A stretch of 55,703 nt of DNA, from contig CALKOT010000043.1 in the NCBI GenBank assembly GCA_938092015.1, positions 1 through 55,703 on the forward strand, given 5' to 3'. The DNA comes from an uncultured Paracoccaceae bacterium. GTDB lineage: Bacteria; Pseudomonadota; Alphaproteobacteria; Rhodobacterales; Rhodobacteraceae. Positions 1 to 8,538 of the stretch are shown here, one piece after another. The position numbers were made by a program, and so were the translations under genes. Position 1 is the first letter of the stretch. Each line of letters opens with the position of its first letter. Below the pieces are notes generated by a model. It worked only from the letters and a program-made list of their open reading frames with translations, did not search any database and was not told the DNA's origin.

Positions 1-30
1 ACCGGGCGGTCAGCGCGACTGTTTCAGTAG

Positions 31-50
31 AGGTTTCACGCGTGAAACCT
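31..50. promoter_or_regulatory. Perfect 20-bp palindrome, operator or parS-like site
   Basis: The sequence AGGTTTCACGCGTGAAACCT is a perfect inverted repeat without a spacer. Its inner 16 bp fit the GTT-N4-GC-N4-AAC pattern that I recall for RepB-bound par sites of alphaproteobacterial repABC plasmids. They also resemble the chromosomal ParB site GTTTCACGTGAAAC with two extra central bases. Related half-sites lie close by (GTTTCA at 21-26, GAAACACGCG near 99). It sits about 240 bp ahead of the first gene, so an operator for an unseen regulator of the metabolic cluster is equally possible. The palindrome is seen directly; the function is inference. Confidence 0.5.
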
Positions 51-287
51 TTCCTAAACATCTGAAGTAAATACAAATTCATTTCCTCTTAACTTTTGAA
101 ACACGCGTAAATCATCCATAGTTTCCCTACGGATGCTTGGCTGAACTTCTCGCCAGCTCAGTTATCGTTTGCTATCGGCGCGCACCGGCGCATGCCGACA
201 GGTAATCTGAATACGCCGACCCAAACTCCGCCACAGCTTGCTATCAAAGCGGCAAAAGCCAGTACAATTCGCGAAGGTTTGGAAAAA

Positions 288-854
288 ATGAGCACCGATG
301 ATCCTGTCCGCAAAGCCGACATCCGCAAAATTGTCGTTCAGATCGAGGAAACCCTGAAAGACAACGGCAAGCCCGTATCGGGCAAATCAAAAGTGACCGT
401 CGCCGCGGTCATCAAGAACCCCTATGCTGGCGCTTATCACGAAGACCTTGAGCCACTATACGATCTTGGCAAAGACATCGGCGGCATTCTGGCCAGGCGG
501 GGGGTGGCCGCCCTGGGCGTTAAACCAGATGACGTTGTCAGCTATGGCAAGGCGGCGATTGTCGGCACTAACGGTGAGATTGAACACACGGCGGCAGTGC
601 TTCATCCCCGTTTTGGCGCACCGGTCAGAGTCGCCGTTGGCAAAGGCGACGATATCATTCCCGGCACGAAAAAGGTCGGCGGGCCAGGCAGCATTGCGGT
701 CGTTCCTCTGACCAACAAGAACAGCATCTGGGTGTTCGATGATATGGATTCCACTGAAATCTCAATCCCTGACGCACCCTGCCCCGATGAGATGGTAGTC
801 ATCGTCGCACTGGGCGTTGGCGGGCGTCCTTTGGCGCGCATAAAGGCAGATTGA
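288..854 (+). CDS. AA_synth (DUF1185) family protein
   Basis: This 188-residue protein resembles the 'amino acid synthesis' family (PF06684), small proteins of unknown biochemistry often found beside catabolic and transport genes. The family-like start ADIRKIVVQIEET is followed by VTVAAVIKNPYAG and a Gly-rich C-terminus (VIVALGVGGRPLARI). I chose the ATG at 288 because the family begins just before the IRK segment. An in-frame ATG at 192 would add 32 low-complexity residues (Thr/Gln/Pro-rich) with no family counterpart. It precedes the permease gene by 163 bp, in which I see nothing clear. The name of the family is not evidence of a role in amino acid synthesis. Confidence 0.75.
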   Translation: MSTDDPVRKADIRKIVVQIEETLKDNGKPVSGKSKVTVAAVIKNPYAGAYHEDLEPLYDLGKDIGGILARRGVAALGVKPDDVVSYGKAAIVGTNGEIEHTAAVLHPRFGAPVRVAVGKGDDIIPGTKKVGGPGSIAVVPLTNKNSIWVFDDMDSTEISIPDAPCPDEMVVIVALGVGGRPLARIKAD

Positions 855-1017
855 GTTTTCCTGCCCTCCTCAGGACAACAAAGACGCAAAACAGAAGGTT
901 TCGTTGCAACAGCAGCAGTTGAAGTTGCCGTGCGCCGAAGTTAGCGTTGCCGCCGGAACATCATGCTGACGGTGCGCATCCGGCTTTGCTGACTGGATTG
1001 CCTCCGAGGGGACTACA

Positions 1018-2328
1018 ATGAGCAACGTGAAACCGATCTACCTGTTCGCCATTATGGCGGTTGTCATTGTCTTCATCGGGCAGGTGCAAAGTTGGCAGCT
1101 GGCGCTGGCCATTGTGAACCTTTGCCTGATCTCGTCGATCATGGCCCTCGGGGTGAACATCCAGTGGGGTTACGCCGGATTGTTCAATGTCGGGATCATG
1201 GGGTTCGCGGCCCTTGGCGGTATGGCGGCGATCGTCGTTTCAATGTCTCCGATCGGTGAAGCGTGGGAGGCTGGCGCAACAGGTGTAGGCATCGCCGGCA
1301 TCGTGGTCGCGATCACGGCGTTTGCAGCGTTCTACCTACGAAAGATCATGACTGCCGGTCGGCAACGCAGCTTTGTTGTTCTCGCAACTGTCGCTGTCGG
1401 CTACTTCGTCGCCCGCAGCTTTTTCGACCCGGCAACTGATCGGATCGAAGACATCAATCCGGCGCTTTCAGGCTATTTGGGCGGGCTTGGCTTACCCATC
1501 GTTTTTGCTTGGGCCGTGGGTGGCCTTTTCGCCGCCGCAGCTGCATGGGTTGTTGGCAAGATCACGCTGGGCCTGCGATCTGACTATCTGGCGATCGCGA
1601 CATTGGGCATCTCTGAAATTATCATCGCCGTTCTGAAGAACGAAGATTGGCTGACCCGCGGCGTGAAGAACGTCACCGGCATCCCGCGTCCGGTTCCCTA
1701 TGAGGTCGACCTGCAAGAGACCCCGTGGTTCCTTGAACTCGCCTCCAGCGTTGGGATGACCCCGATTGTGGCATCGTCTGTCTATGTAAAGCTCTGTTAT
1801 GCAGGCCTGTTCCTGATCGTCCTGATGCTGATTTTCTGGCTTTGTGAACGGGCGCTCAATTCGCCCTGGGGCCGTATGATGCGGGCCATTCGGGACAACG
1901 AAACATCGGCTGAGGCGATGGGCAAGGACGTCACTGGGCGACACCTACAAATTTTTGTTCTTGGCTCTGCTGTCGTTGGAATTGCAGGCGCGATGCTGAC
2001 GACGTTGGACGGGCAGTTCACGCCAACCACGTACAACCCCCTCCGTTATACTTTCCTGATTTGGGTCATGGTGATCATTGGTGGGTCTGGCAACAATTGG
2101 GGCTCTGTGTTCGGCGGGTTCCTAATCTGGGTTGTCTGGGTCGAGGCGGAGCCTGTGGGCTTGCTTCTGATGGATCTGCTTACATCTGGCATGGCCGAGG
2201 GCGCCGCGCTTCGCGTGCACTTACTGGAAAGCGCACCGCACATGCGGATGGTGCTGATGGGTGTGATCCTGCTGTCAGCGCTCAGATTTGCGCCGCGCGG
2301 ACTGATACCGGAACGAACGTGGTATTAG
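1018..2328 (+). CDS. Branched-chain amino acid-type ABC transporter permease (LivM family)
   Basis: This 436-residue inner-membrane permease belongs to the LivM half of HAAT-family ABC importers, which take up branched-chain amino acids, amides, urea and aromatic acids. Visible features are many hydrophobic segments, the conserved early loop GYAGLFNVGIMGFAALGG, the LivM signature YLAIATLGISEII followed by TGIPRP, the cytoplasmic coupling segment WGRMMRAIRDNE and a terminal GSGNNWGSVFGG loop. It is longer than typical LivM (about 320-350) because of inserted segments around residues 70-110 and 225-255. The start ATG follows GAGGGGACTACA. The partner permease, ATPases and binding protein are not in the window; they may lie upstream of base 1. 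The neighbouring CoA-dependent genes suggest an acid or amide substrate (inference). Confidence 0.88.
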   Translation: MSNVKPIYLFAIMAVVIVFIGQVQSWQLALAIVNLCLISSIMALGVNIQWGYAGLFNVGIMGFAALGGMAAIVVSMSPIGEAWEAGATGVGIAGIVVAITAFAAFYLRKIMTAGRQRSFVVLATVAVGYFVARSFFDPATDRIEDINPALSGYLGGLGLPIVFAWAVGGLFAAAAAWVVGKITLGLRSDYLAIATLGISEIIIAVLKNEDWLTRGVKNVTGIPRPVPYEVDLQETPWFLELASSVGMTPIVASSVYVKLCYAGLFLIVLMLIFWLCERALNSPWGRMMRAIRDNETSAEAMGKDVTGRHLQIFVLGSAVVGIAGAMLTTLDGQFTPTTYNPLRYTFLIWVMVIIGGSGNNWGSVFGGFLIWVVWVEAEPVGLLLMDLLTSGMAEGAALRVHLLESAPHMRMVLMGVILLSALRFAPRGLIPERTWY

Positions 2329-2523
2329 CGAAGGCCCGGATTCTCCATTTCTATTGGGCTGAGCTGACCTTCAGGGCTGGTGTATCTTCCATCAGGTCGG
2401 ATCTAACGAAAAGTGCCGTTTGCCGTCTCTTCCGGTGATGCTACGCTGTCGTTTCTGAGCTTTACTCATCGCAGTACGCTTCTGCGGAAGGTTCATCCGC
2501 GTTACAACGTTAGGATCCATTTT

Positions 2524-3459
2524 ATGCCCTGGTCGAACCCTCGCGTTCCTTACCGATTGCAGAACCGCATCAAGCGCCTCGATCCGCCAGAAGGTAAGCC
2601 CATCATCGTCAATCTCTGCATGAATGTAGAGTATTGGCCATTTGACAGACCAATGCCGAGGGGTGTCTTGCCACCGCCGCACGGCGCACAGATTGAGCCA
2701 CCCGATGTGCCAAATTATTCCTGGGTGGAATACGGCATGAGGGCGGGCATGCCCCGGTTTATCGAGGCTGTGGATCAGCGACAGATCCCGGTTTCCGCGC
2801 TGATGAATGCACAAGTAGCGGACGTCTACCCTGACCTGATGGATGAAATCGTAAAGCGGCGGTGGGAACTGGTCGGCCACGGCTGGATGCAGCAATCGCT
2901 GAAGAACGCAGATGACGAAGAGGCGGTGATCAAGCGATCCCTTGCGCGGCTGAAAGAATGCGACGGACGGAATGTGCGTTCGTGGCTTGGGCCCGGACTT
3001 GCGGAAAGTAACGACACAATCGATCTGCTGCATGAGAACGGCATCGAGTTTCTCCATGACTGGGTGGTTGACGACCTGCCCTTCTGGATCCGCACAAAAC
3101 ATGGCCCGATGGTGGGGCTGCCCTATGCGCTTGAGCTGAACGATGTGCCCATCTACGCCATCAAGAACTCTTCATCAGATGAGCTTCTTAAACGGATGGA
3201 GGCGACGCTGGCCATTTTTGAACGCGAGACAGAGGCCAACCCGCGCTGTCTGACATTTGGCCTGCATCCTCACATCATCGGCACGCCGCACGTCGCTTAC
3301 TGGTTCGAAAAATGCCTCGATATTCTGATGGATCATCCGAAGACTATTTTCATGACATCGCAGCAGATCGGCGACTGGTTCGTCACTGCTGATGGCACAA
3401 ACGGCGCAGAGGTGGCGGCTTACACCGATAAGATGCCGCCATTGCCTGAGGCGACCTGA
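2524..3459 (+). CDS. Polysaccharide-deacetylase-fold (NodB/PuuE-like) hydrolase
   Basis: This 311-residue protein has the (beta/alpha) NodB homology fold. The first motif reads NLCMNVEYW, where classical deacetylases have a Asp-Asp pair. VGHGWMQQSL matches the family SHG/GHG motif, WLGPGLAES is the next conserved loop, and TFGLHPHIIG is the C-terminal His motif. This pattern fits the branch that contains allantoinase PuuE and cyclic-imide hydrolases rather than chitin-type deacetylases, so hydrolysis of a cyclic amide or imide is plausible (inference). The ATG at 2524 has AGGAT 10 bp upstream; an ATG at 2413 would add a Ser/Thr-rich leader unlike the family. The stop overlaps the next start by one base (TGATG). 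About 195 bp without a gene separates it from the permease; I see no distinct site there. Confidence 0.8.
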   Translation: MPWSNPRVPYRLQNRIKRLDPPEGKPIIVNLCMNVEYWPFDRPMPRGVLPPPHGAQIEPPDVPNYSWVEYGMRAGMPRFIEAVDQRQIPVSALMNAQVADVYPDLMDEIVKRRWELVGHGWMQQSLKNADDEEAVIKRSLARLKECDGRNVRSWLGPGLAESNDTIDLLHENGIEFLHDWVVDDLPFWIRTKHGPMVGLPYALELNDVPIYAIKNSSSDELLKRMEATLAIFERETEANPRCLTFGLHPHIIGTPHVAYWFEKCLDILMDHPKTIFMTSQQIGDWFVTADGTNGAEVAAYTDKMPPLPEAT

Positions 3460-4652
3460 TGGCGCGGCCCCGTCCCTCCACCGCTTTGGAACATCTGAAG
3501 GTGCTGGACCTGACCCGCGTACGGGCTGGGCCGACTTGTTGTCGGGTGCTGGCGGATTTTGGCGCGGATGTCATCAAGATCGAAGCGCCTGAAGGTGTCG
3601 ATCCCAATGCCGGCATGTCAGGCGCGCGGCACGGTTATGACATGCTGAACCTGCATCGCAACAAGCGTGGCCTTACGCTCAACCTGAAAACGCCCGAAGG
3701 GCTTTCGCTGTTTATGCGACTGGTCGAAACCGCAGATATCGTGGTTGAGAATTTTCGGCCCGATGTAAAAGACCGGCTGGGCATCGACTATCACGCGCTG
3801 GCCGCTGTGAACCCCGGGATCATACTGGCCAGCATTTCCGGCTTTGGTCAGGAAGGCCCCTACGCCAAACGCGCCGGGTTCGATCAGATTGCCCAGGGCA
3901 TGGGCGGGTTGATGATGGTGACTGGTGAGCCGGGCAAAGGGCCCATGCGCGCTGGCGCGGCAGTCGCCGATACGTCCTCTGGCCTGAATGCAGCATTGGG
4001 TATTCTGGTGGCTTTGGCGGAACGCGAACGGTCTGGCAAAGGCCAGTGGGTTCATACCTCCCTCCTCGAATCCCAGATCGCTTTGATGGACTTTCAGGCC
4101 GCTCGATATCTGGTGGAAGGCGAGGTTCCGCCTCAGGCTGGCAACGACCACCCCTATGTGACGCCGATGGGCGTAATCGCCACACAGGACGGTTATCTGA
4201 ACCTTGGCGTTGGGGCCGAAAGCCAATGGATCAGTTTTTGCGACGCCATCGGCCGAAACGATCTGGCGAAGAACCCCGACTTTGCAACACTGGAAGACCG
4301 GTACGAAAACCGCGCGGCCTGCTGGGCGGTACTGACGCCAATCTTCGCTGAGAAATCCACCGCAGACTGGCTAGACGTGCTTGAGGCGCATGGCGTTCCC
4401 GCTGGGCCGATCTATGAGGTCGACGAAATGTTCGACGACCCTCAAGTGCGCCACACCGGCATCGTCCAATCGGTGGACCACCATGCGCGCGGCGAGACCC
4501 AGTTGATCGGCCAGCCCATCAACCTGTTACGCACCCCCGCGGCGCTGGACGCCTCCGCCCCCGACCTGGGCCAGCATTCCGAGGAAGTTTTGATAGAACT
4601 CGGCCTAACACCGGATGAGATCGCGGCCCTCAGGGAAGCCGGCGCGATTTAG
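3459..4652 (+). CDS. Class III (CaiB/BaiF family) CoA-transferase, copy 1
   Basis: This 397-residue enzyme belongs to the family III CoA-transferases, which move CoA between organic acids through an aspartyl-CoA anhydride. The N-terminal segment LKVLDLTRVRAGPTCCRVLA followed by FGADVIKIEAP is the family hallmark. Asp171 in VADTSSGLNAA aligns with the catalytic Asp of formyl-CoA transferase. ENFRPDVKDRLGI and SISGFGQEGPYAKRAGFD are further family blocks. Its start overlaps the preceding stop by one base, so translation is probably coupled. It shares only family-level motifs with copy 2 at 4733, so they are not a recent duplication. They could be two subunits or two separate activation steps. 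The substrate is unknown. Confidence 0.9.
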   Translation: MARPRPSTALEHLKVLDLTRVRAGPTCCRVLADFGADVIKIEAPEGVDPNAGMSGARHGYDMLNLHRNKRGLTLNLKTPEGLSLFMRLVETADIVVENFRPDVKDRLGIDYHALAAVNPGIILASISGFGQEGPYAKRAGFDQIAQGMGGLMMVTGEPGKGPMRAGAAVADTSSGLNAALGILVALAERERSGKGQWVHTSLLESQIALMDFQAARYLVEGEVPPQAGNDHPYVTPMGVIATQDGYLNLGVGAESQWISFCDAIGRNDLAKNPDFATLEDRYENRAACWAVLTPIFAEKSTADWLDVLEAHGVPAGPIYEVDEMFDDPQVRHTGIVQSVDHHARGETQLIGQPINLLRTPAALDASAPDLGQHSEEVLIELGLTPDEIAALREAGAI

Positions 4653-4732
4653 CCTCTGATATTGACCCTGCAAGTCTTTCGCTGCGTTTATAGGGCCTGC
4701 GCCACGCTGTTGAACTGTTGAGGGAAGAGTCA

Positions 4733-5890
4733 ATGAAACTGGACGGCCTGCGGGTTCTGGATCTTTCGATGTTTCTGCCCGGCCCGCATCTGACGATGAT
4801 GATGGCCGACCACGGCGCTGATGTAATCAAGGTGGAACCCCCCGCGGGCGAACCTGTGCGAAACGTCGGGTACAAGACGGATGATGGCGTCTCTGTCTGG
4901 TTCCGAAACACTCATCGCGGCAAACGGTCGATTGTACTCGATCTGAAATCCGACACCGGACGCAGCGCCTTTCTGAAACTGGCCGAGACTGCGGACGTCT
5001 TTGTCGAAGCATTTCGTCCCGGTGTGATGGATCGCCTGGGGATTGGGTATGAAGAGCTTTCAGCGCGCAACCCCGGCATCGTTTATGTTTCGATCTCAGC
5101 TTTTGGGCAGACCGGGCCAGAAGCCATGCGCCCAGCGCATGATCTGGCTATTCAAGCGCTGGCGGGCACAGCGTCGCTGAACCTCGGCGCTGATGGCCAG
5201 CCGACCAATCCGAACATGCCGGTGGCCGATATAGCGGCCTCGCTAATGGCTTTATCGGCGACCCTTATGGCGCTGCTGAAGCGTGAGAAAACCGGACAGG
5301 GCGATTATATCGACATGTCGATGCAGGACGCGTTGATGGCATGGCTGCCAAACGTCACAGGCCCAGTCTTTGCCGAGAACCGCGCGCCCGATGTGCAGAA
5401 TGAGCGCAGCTTTGGCGGCTACGCGTTCTTCCGGCCCTACCGGACTTCCGATGGCAAATACATCGCCCTTGGCGGGGTTGAGCATAAATTTGTCGAAACA
5501 TTGCTGACAGCGTTAGAGAGGCCCGACCTGATACCCGCTGCAAAAGGCCCCCCGGGCCCCGGCCAGCAACCGGTTAAAGAATTCTTGACCGAAACGTTTC
5601 TGCAACGCACACGGGATGAATGGGAAGCGTGGTTTAACGGACGGGACGTCTGTTTTGCCCCGGTTCTTGATCTACACGAAGCATTCCACCGCCCCCACGT
5701 AGCCGCCCGCGAGATGCTGACGCGTGATGAAGAGGGCAACCTGCACATCGGGCTGCCGATCAAGTTCCGAAACGAACCCGGCAAACTGGATTTCAAACCG
5801 CCTGAACTGGGCGAACACACGCGGGACGTTCTGCGGGAAAGCGGCGTGCCGGAAGCAGATATTGAAACAGTGGTGAGGGGCCGAAAATGA
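4733..5890 (+). CDS. Class III (CaiB/BaiF family) CoA-transferase, copy 2
   Basis: This 385-residue enzyme is a second family III CoA-transferase. It starts GLRVLDLSMFLPGPHLTMMM, then HGADVIKVEPPAGEPVR. Asp166 in PVADIAASLMA is the expected catalytic Asp. EAFRPGVMDRLGIGYEEL and SISAFGQTGPEA are the usual conserved blocks. The pattern DLSMFLPGP followed by GDYIDMSMQDAL is close to the alpha-methylacyl-CoA racemase-like branch, so racemase or transferase activity cannot be separated by reading alone. I chose ATG 4733, preceded by GAGGGAAGAG; a TTG 15 bases upstream is in frame. The last four bases (ATGA) overlap the next gene. Confidence 0.88.
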   Translation: MKLDGLRVLDLSMFLPGPHLTMMMADHGADVIKVEPPAGEPVRNVGYKTDDGVSVWFRNTHRGKRSIVLDLKSDTGRSAFLKLAETADVFVEAFRPGVMDRLGIGYEELSARNPGIVYVSISAFGQTGPEAMRPAHDLAIQALAGTASLNLGADGQPTNPNMPVADIAASLMALSATLMALLKREKTGQGDYIDMSMQDALMAWLPNVTGPVFAENRAPDVQNERSFGGYAFFRPYRTSDGKYIALGGVEHKFVETLLTALERPDLIPAAKGPPGPGQQPVKEFLTETFLQRTRDEWEAWFNGRDVCFAPVLDLHEAFHRPHVAAREMLTRDEEGNLHIGLPIKFRNEPGKLDFKPPELGEHTRDVLRESGVPEADIETVVRGRK

Positions 5891-7266
5891 GCACGAAGTC
5901 ATACTTTGACGCTTTGGATCACAAGGCCCTCGCCAGCGAATTCCCCATTCAGGACTTTCTGAAGACCTACAAGGGGATGAGCCGGGATGAACTGCGCAGC
6001 CAGCAGGAAGCGCGCTTTGCAAAGCTGATGTCCGCCGCCTGGAAAGTTCCCTTCTATCAGCGACATTGGGGCGACACTGGTGTCGAACCCGGTGACATTC
6101 GCGGGCTGGATGACCTGTCCAAGCTGCCGACATACTCAAAATCCGACCTGATGAGATCGGTTGAAGAACATCCGCCGCTAGGTGACTTCCACGGCATGAA
6201 CGCTGGTGGTCCGGGTCAGGGTCTACCGCTGATTTTTCACACGACATCCGGCACAACTGGCAAACCTCAGCCCTTGCTCTGGGGTCCGAAAAGCCGCGAG
6301 GTTCAAAACATCCTCCTCGCCCGTATCTACCATTTGCAGGGCTTAACCAGCGAGGATGTCATCCATTCTGTCTACGGCTTCGGGCTGGTAAATGGAGGGC
6401 ATTACATTCGCGAGGCGATCCAACACTGGATCGGCGCGCAGGTTCTGACGGCAGGCACCGGCGCTGAAACGCGATCCGCTCAACAGGTCCAGATGATGCG
6501 CGACTTTGGTGCGACTGCGATTGTCGGTTTTGGCGACTACATCCGCCATCTGGCTGATGTGGCGCTGGAAGAAGGTATTCAGCCAGGTAAAGATATCCGC
6601 ATTCGCACGATCTCGGGTCATATTGGGTCGGAAAGCATTGATGATCTGGCCTCCAAATGGGGCGCTGAACAGGTGTTCGACTGGTATGGCGTCGGCGACA
6701 CAGGGCTGATTGCAGGGCAAGGCTCGGATCAGTCCGGAATGCACATGATGGAGGATGCCCAGTTCGTTGAATTGCTGGATGTCGACACCCAACACCCCGT
6801 CGCAGAAGGGGACGTGGGTGATCTGGTCTGCACCTGTCTCTACAAAGATGACATCTATCCGGTTATCCGTTTTCAGACCCAAGATCTGACGCGCATTCTG
6901 CCGGGCGAAAATCCGCTCGATATCCCGTTTCGAAGAATGGCGGGGCATATGGGCCGGTCGGACAATATGGTCAAACTTCGCGGTGTGAACGTCTATCCGC
7001 AGGGCGTCGGCGCACTTCTGTCCGCTCAGTTTTCCGAAACGAATGGCGAATACATCTGTCTGGTGGCCGAAGATAGCGGACGGACCGAAATGACCGTGAA
7101 AGTCGAAGTGACGAACCAACAGGATGGATTGCCTGCGCAGATGGAGGAGTTGCTTAAAAGCCGCCTCGGCGTGCAAATCAGGGTGGAGCCAGTCGCCCCC
7201 GGTGAAACCTCTTCGCTAACCCAGCTTAAAGCCCGCCAGAAACCAATTCGCCTGATCAAAGCCTGA
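5887..7266 (+). CDS. Phenylacetate-CoA ligase-like (PaaK family) AMP-binding enzyme
   Basis: This 459-residue adenylate-forming enzyme resembles phenylacetate-CoA ligase, which activates an acid to its CoA ester with ATP. Evidence is the N-terminal PaaK layout (WKVPFYQRHW, then LDDLSKLPTYSKSDLM), the P-loop SGTTGKP at residues 121-127, DWYGVGDTG in the core and the C-terminal GRSDNMVKLRGVNVYPQGV. The length is typical of PaaK (about 430-460). It overlaps CoA-transferase copy 2 by four bases and the amidase by one base, so it belongs to the 2524-8534 transcription unit. Substrate is not identifiable; PaaK relatives act on aryl- and alkyl-acetates and on small heterocyclic acids. A second, unrelated-subfamily ligase lies at 13861. 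Confidence 0.85.
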   Translation: MSTKSYFDALDHKALASEFPIQDFLKTYKGMSRDELRSQQEARFAKLMSAAWKVPFYQRHWGDTGVEPGDIRGLDDLSKLPTYSKSDLMRSVEEHPPLGDFHGMNAGGPGQGLPLIFHTTSGTTGKPQPLLWGPKSREVQNILLARIYHLQGLTSEDVIHSVYGFGLVNGGHYIREAIQHWIGAQVLTAGTGAETRSAQQVQMMRDFGATAIVGFGDYIRHLADVALEEGIQPGKDIRIRTISGHIGSESIDDLASKWGAEQVFDWYGVGDTGLIAGQGSDQSGMHMMEDAQFVELLDVDTQHPVAEGDVGDLVCTCLYKDDIYPVIRFQTQDLTRILPGENPLDIPFRRMAGHMGRSDNMVKLRGVNVYPQGVGALLSAQFSETNGEYICLVAEDSGRTEMTVKVEVTNQQDGLPAQMEELLKSRLGVQIRVEPVAPGETSSLTQLKARQKPIRLIKA

Positions 7267-8534
7267 TGTCAGTTCTGACGCGAACCCAAACGCATCTTAA
7301 CCTCATCGCTGCCCAAGATCCGGACATTCGGTCGTTTATCAGAGTGGACGGTGACGACGCATTAGCCGCGGCAAACGCTGCAGACACTCGCGATGTCGCG
7401 CTGTCGCCGCTCGACGGTCTGTTGGTCGCCGTGAAGGACAATCTGGCGGTTACCGACAAGGCGTGGACGGCGGGTATCTACGGACGCAGAAATCTGATCG
7501 CCGATGGTGACGCCGCCGCCATCACGCGCCTGCGCGCCGCTGGCACCGTGATCGTGGGCGGTGCGAATATGGAAGAAGCGGCGCTTGGCGCGGTGACTGA
7601 CAACCCGACTTTCGGGCGATGCATCAACCCCCTCGGCAAAGGCCTTACTGCAGGCGGCTCGTCTGGCGGTTCGGCTGCGGCGCTGGCGGCTGGATTCGTC
7701 GATTTGGCGCTTGGTACGGATACGATGGGATCTGTCCGCGTTCCCGCCGCCTATTGCGGCGTCGCGGGGATCAAGCCAACATTTGGAGTGATTGATCGGG
7801 CCGGTCTGGCCATGCTGTCCCCTTCACTCGACACAATTGGGCCGATGGCTCGGGACATCCAGCTATTGTCGCCCGCACTCCGCGCGCTGAGCAATCCGGA
7901 TTTTGCCGCGTCATGGCCTGAAAGCGCTGAACGATCTGATCTGTCGGGACTGACCTTCGGGACGCCAGTTCAGATCAGAGAGGTCGAATGTGAAGCCGCA
8001 GTGCTTCGTGGATTACAAAAAGCGACGGAGGCAATCCAACGCCTAGGTGGCGATGTCATTGAAATCGACCTCAACGGGTGGCGTCCGGGAAAATCTCGTC
8101 GGGCCGGGCTGTTAGTGACCGAGGCTGAAGGCGCGGTTGAGCTTACAGATCTGATCAATGAACCCGGCGCGATCAGTGACCAATTGCGGGCGATGCTGAA
8201 CTATGGACGCAATGCATCCGCTGAAAAGGTAGCCGCCGCGCGCGAAGAGATCGTAGTGGCGGCGCAGAGTGTTGAGAGCGCTTTTGCAAAGGTCGACGCC
8301 ATCCTGATGCCAACAACGCCGCAAAGGGCCTTTCCGCACGGTGATCCCATACCGGCCAATCAGGCCGACTTGACTGCATCGGCCAACTTTTCTGGTTGTC
8401 CCGCTGTCGCATTGCCTGTGGCGATACAGGGTGAAACCCTGCCTGCATCCGTTCAATTGCTGGCGGCGCGCCATGCCGACCCGCATTTATTGGCTTGGGC
8501 TGAAGCGCTGACTGCTGAGTTGAATCAGACCTAA
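7266..8534 (+). CDS. Amidase signature family amidase
   Basis: This 422-residue enzyme is an amidase signature (AS) hydrolase that cleaves an amide to acid plus amine or ammonia. The Ser-cisSer-Lys triad is visible: Lys57 in VAVKDNLAV, the serines in GGSSGGSAAALAAG (around 132-133) and the nucleophile Ser156 in GTDTMGSVRVP. The last motif usually reads GGS, here MGS. It is about 40-60 residues shorter than GatA or aryl-amidases. The lack of GatB/GatC neighbours argues against a tRNA role. It ends the forward operon, and only four bases separate its stop from that of the convergent crotonase gene. In context it would release an acid for the CoA ligase or CoA-transferases (inference). Confidence 0.88.
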   Translation: MSVLTRTQTHLNLIAAQDPDIRSFIRVDGDDALAAANAADTRDVALSPLDGLLVAVKDNLAVTDKAWTAGIYGRRNLIADGDAAAITRLRAAGTVIVGGANMEEAALGAVTDNPTFGRCINPLGKGLTAGGSSGGSAAALAAGFVDLALGTDTMGSVRVPAAYCGVAGIKPTFGVIDRAGLAMLSPSLDTIGPMARDIQLLSPALRALSNPDFAASWPESAERSDLSGLTFGTPVQIREVECEAAVLRGLQKATEAIQRLGGDVIEIDLNGWRPGKSRRAGLLVTEAEGAVELTDLINEPGAISDQLRAMLNYGRNASAEKVAAAREEIVVAAQSVESAFAKVDAILMPTTPQRAFPHGDPIPANQADLTASANFSGCPAVALPVAIQGETLPASVQLLAARHADPHLLAWAEALTAELNQT

Positions 8535-8538
8535 CCCA

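Noticed and set aside
31-50. Assignment of the palindrome as the chromosomal ParB site
   Set aside because: It has two extra central bases compared with GTTTCACGTGAAAC, and one site without nearby parAB or repABC genes is not enough.
2392-3102. Long open frame on the reverse strand of the deacetylase-like gene
   Set aside because: It is fully antisense to a gene with clear family motifs, has no recognisable domain, and is Cys/His/Arg-rich as shadows in GC-rich DNA are.
6343-7176. 277-codon reverse open frame across the PaaK-like gene
   Set aside because: Antisense to a confident adenylate-forming enzyme; no domain or ribosome site seen.
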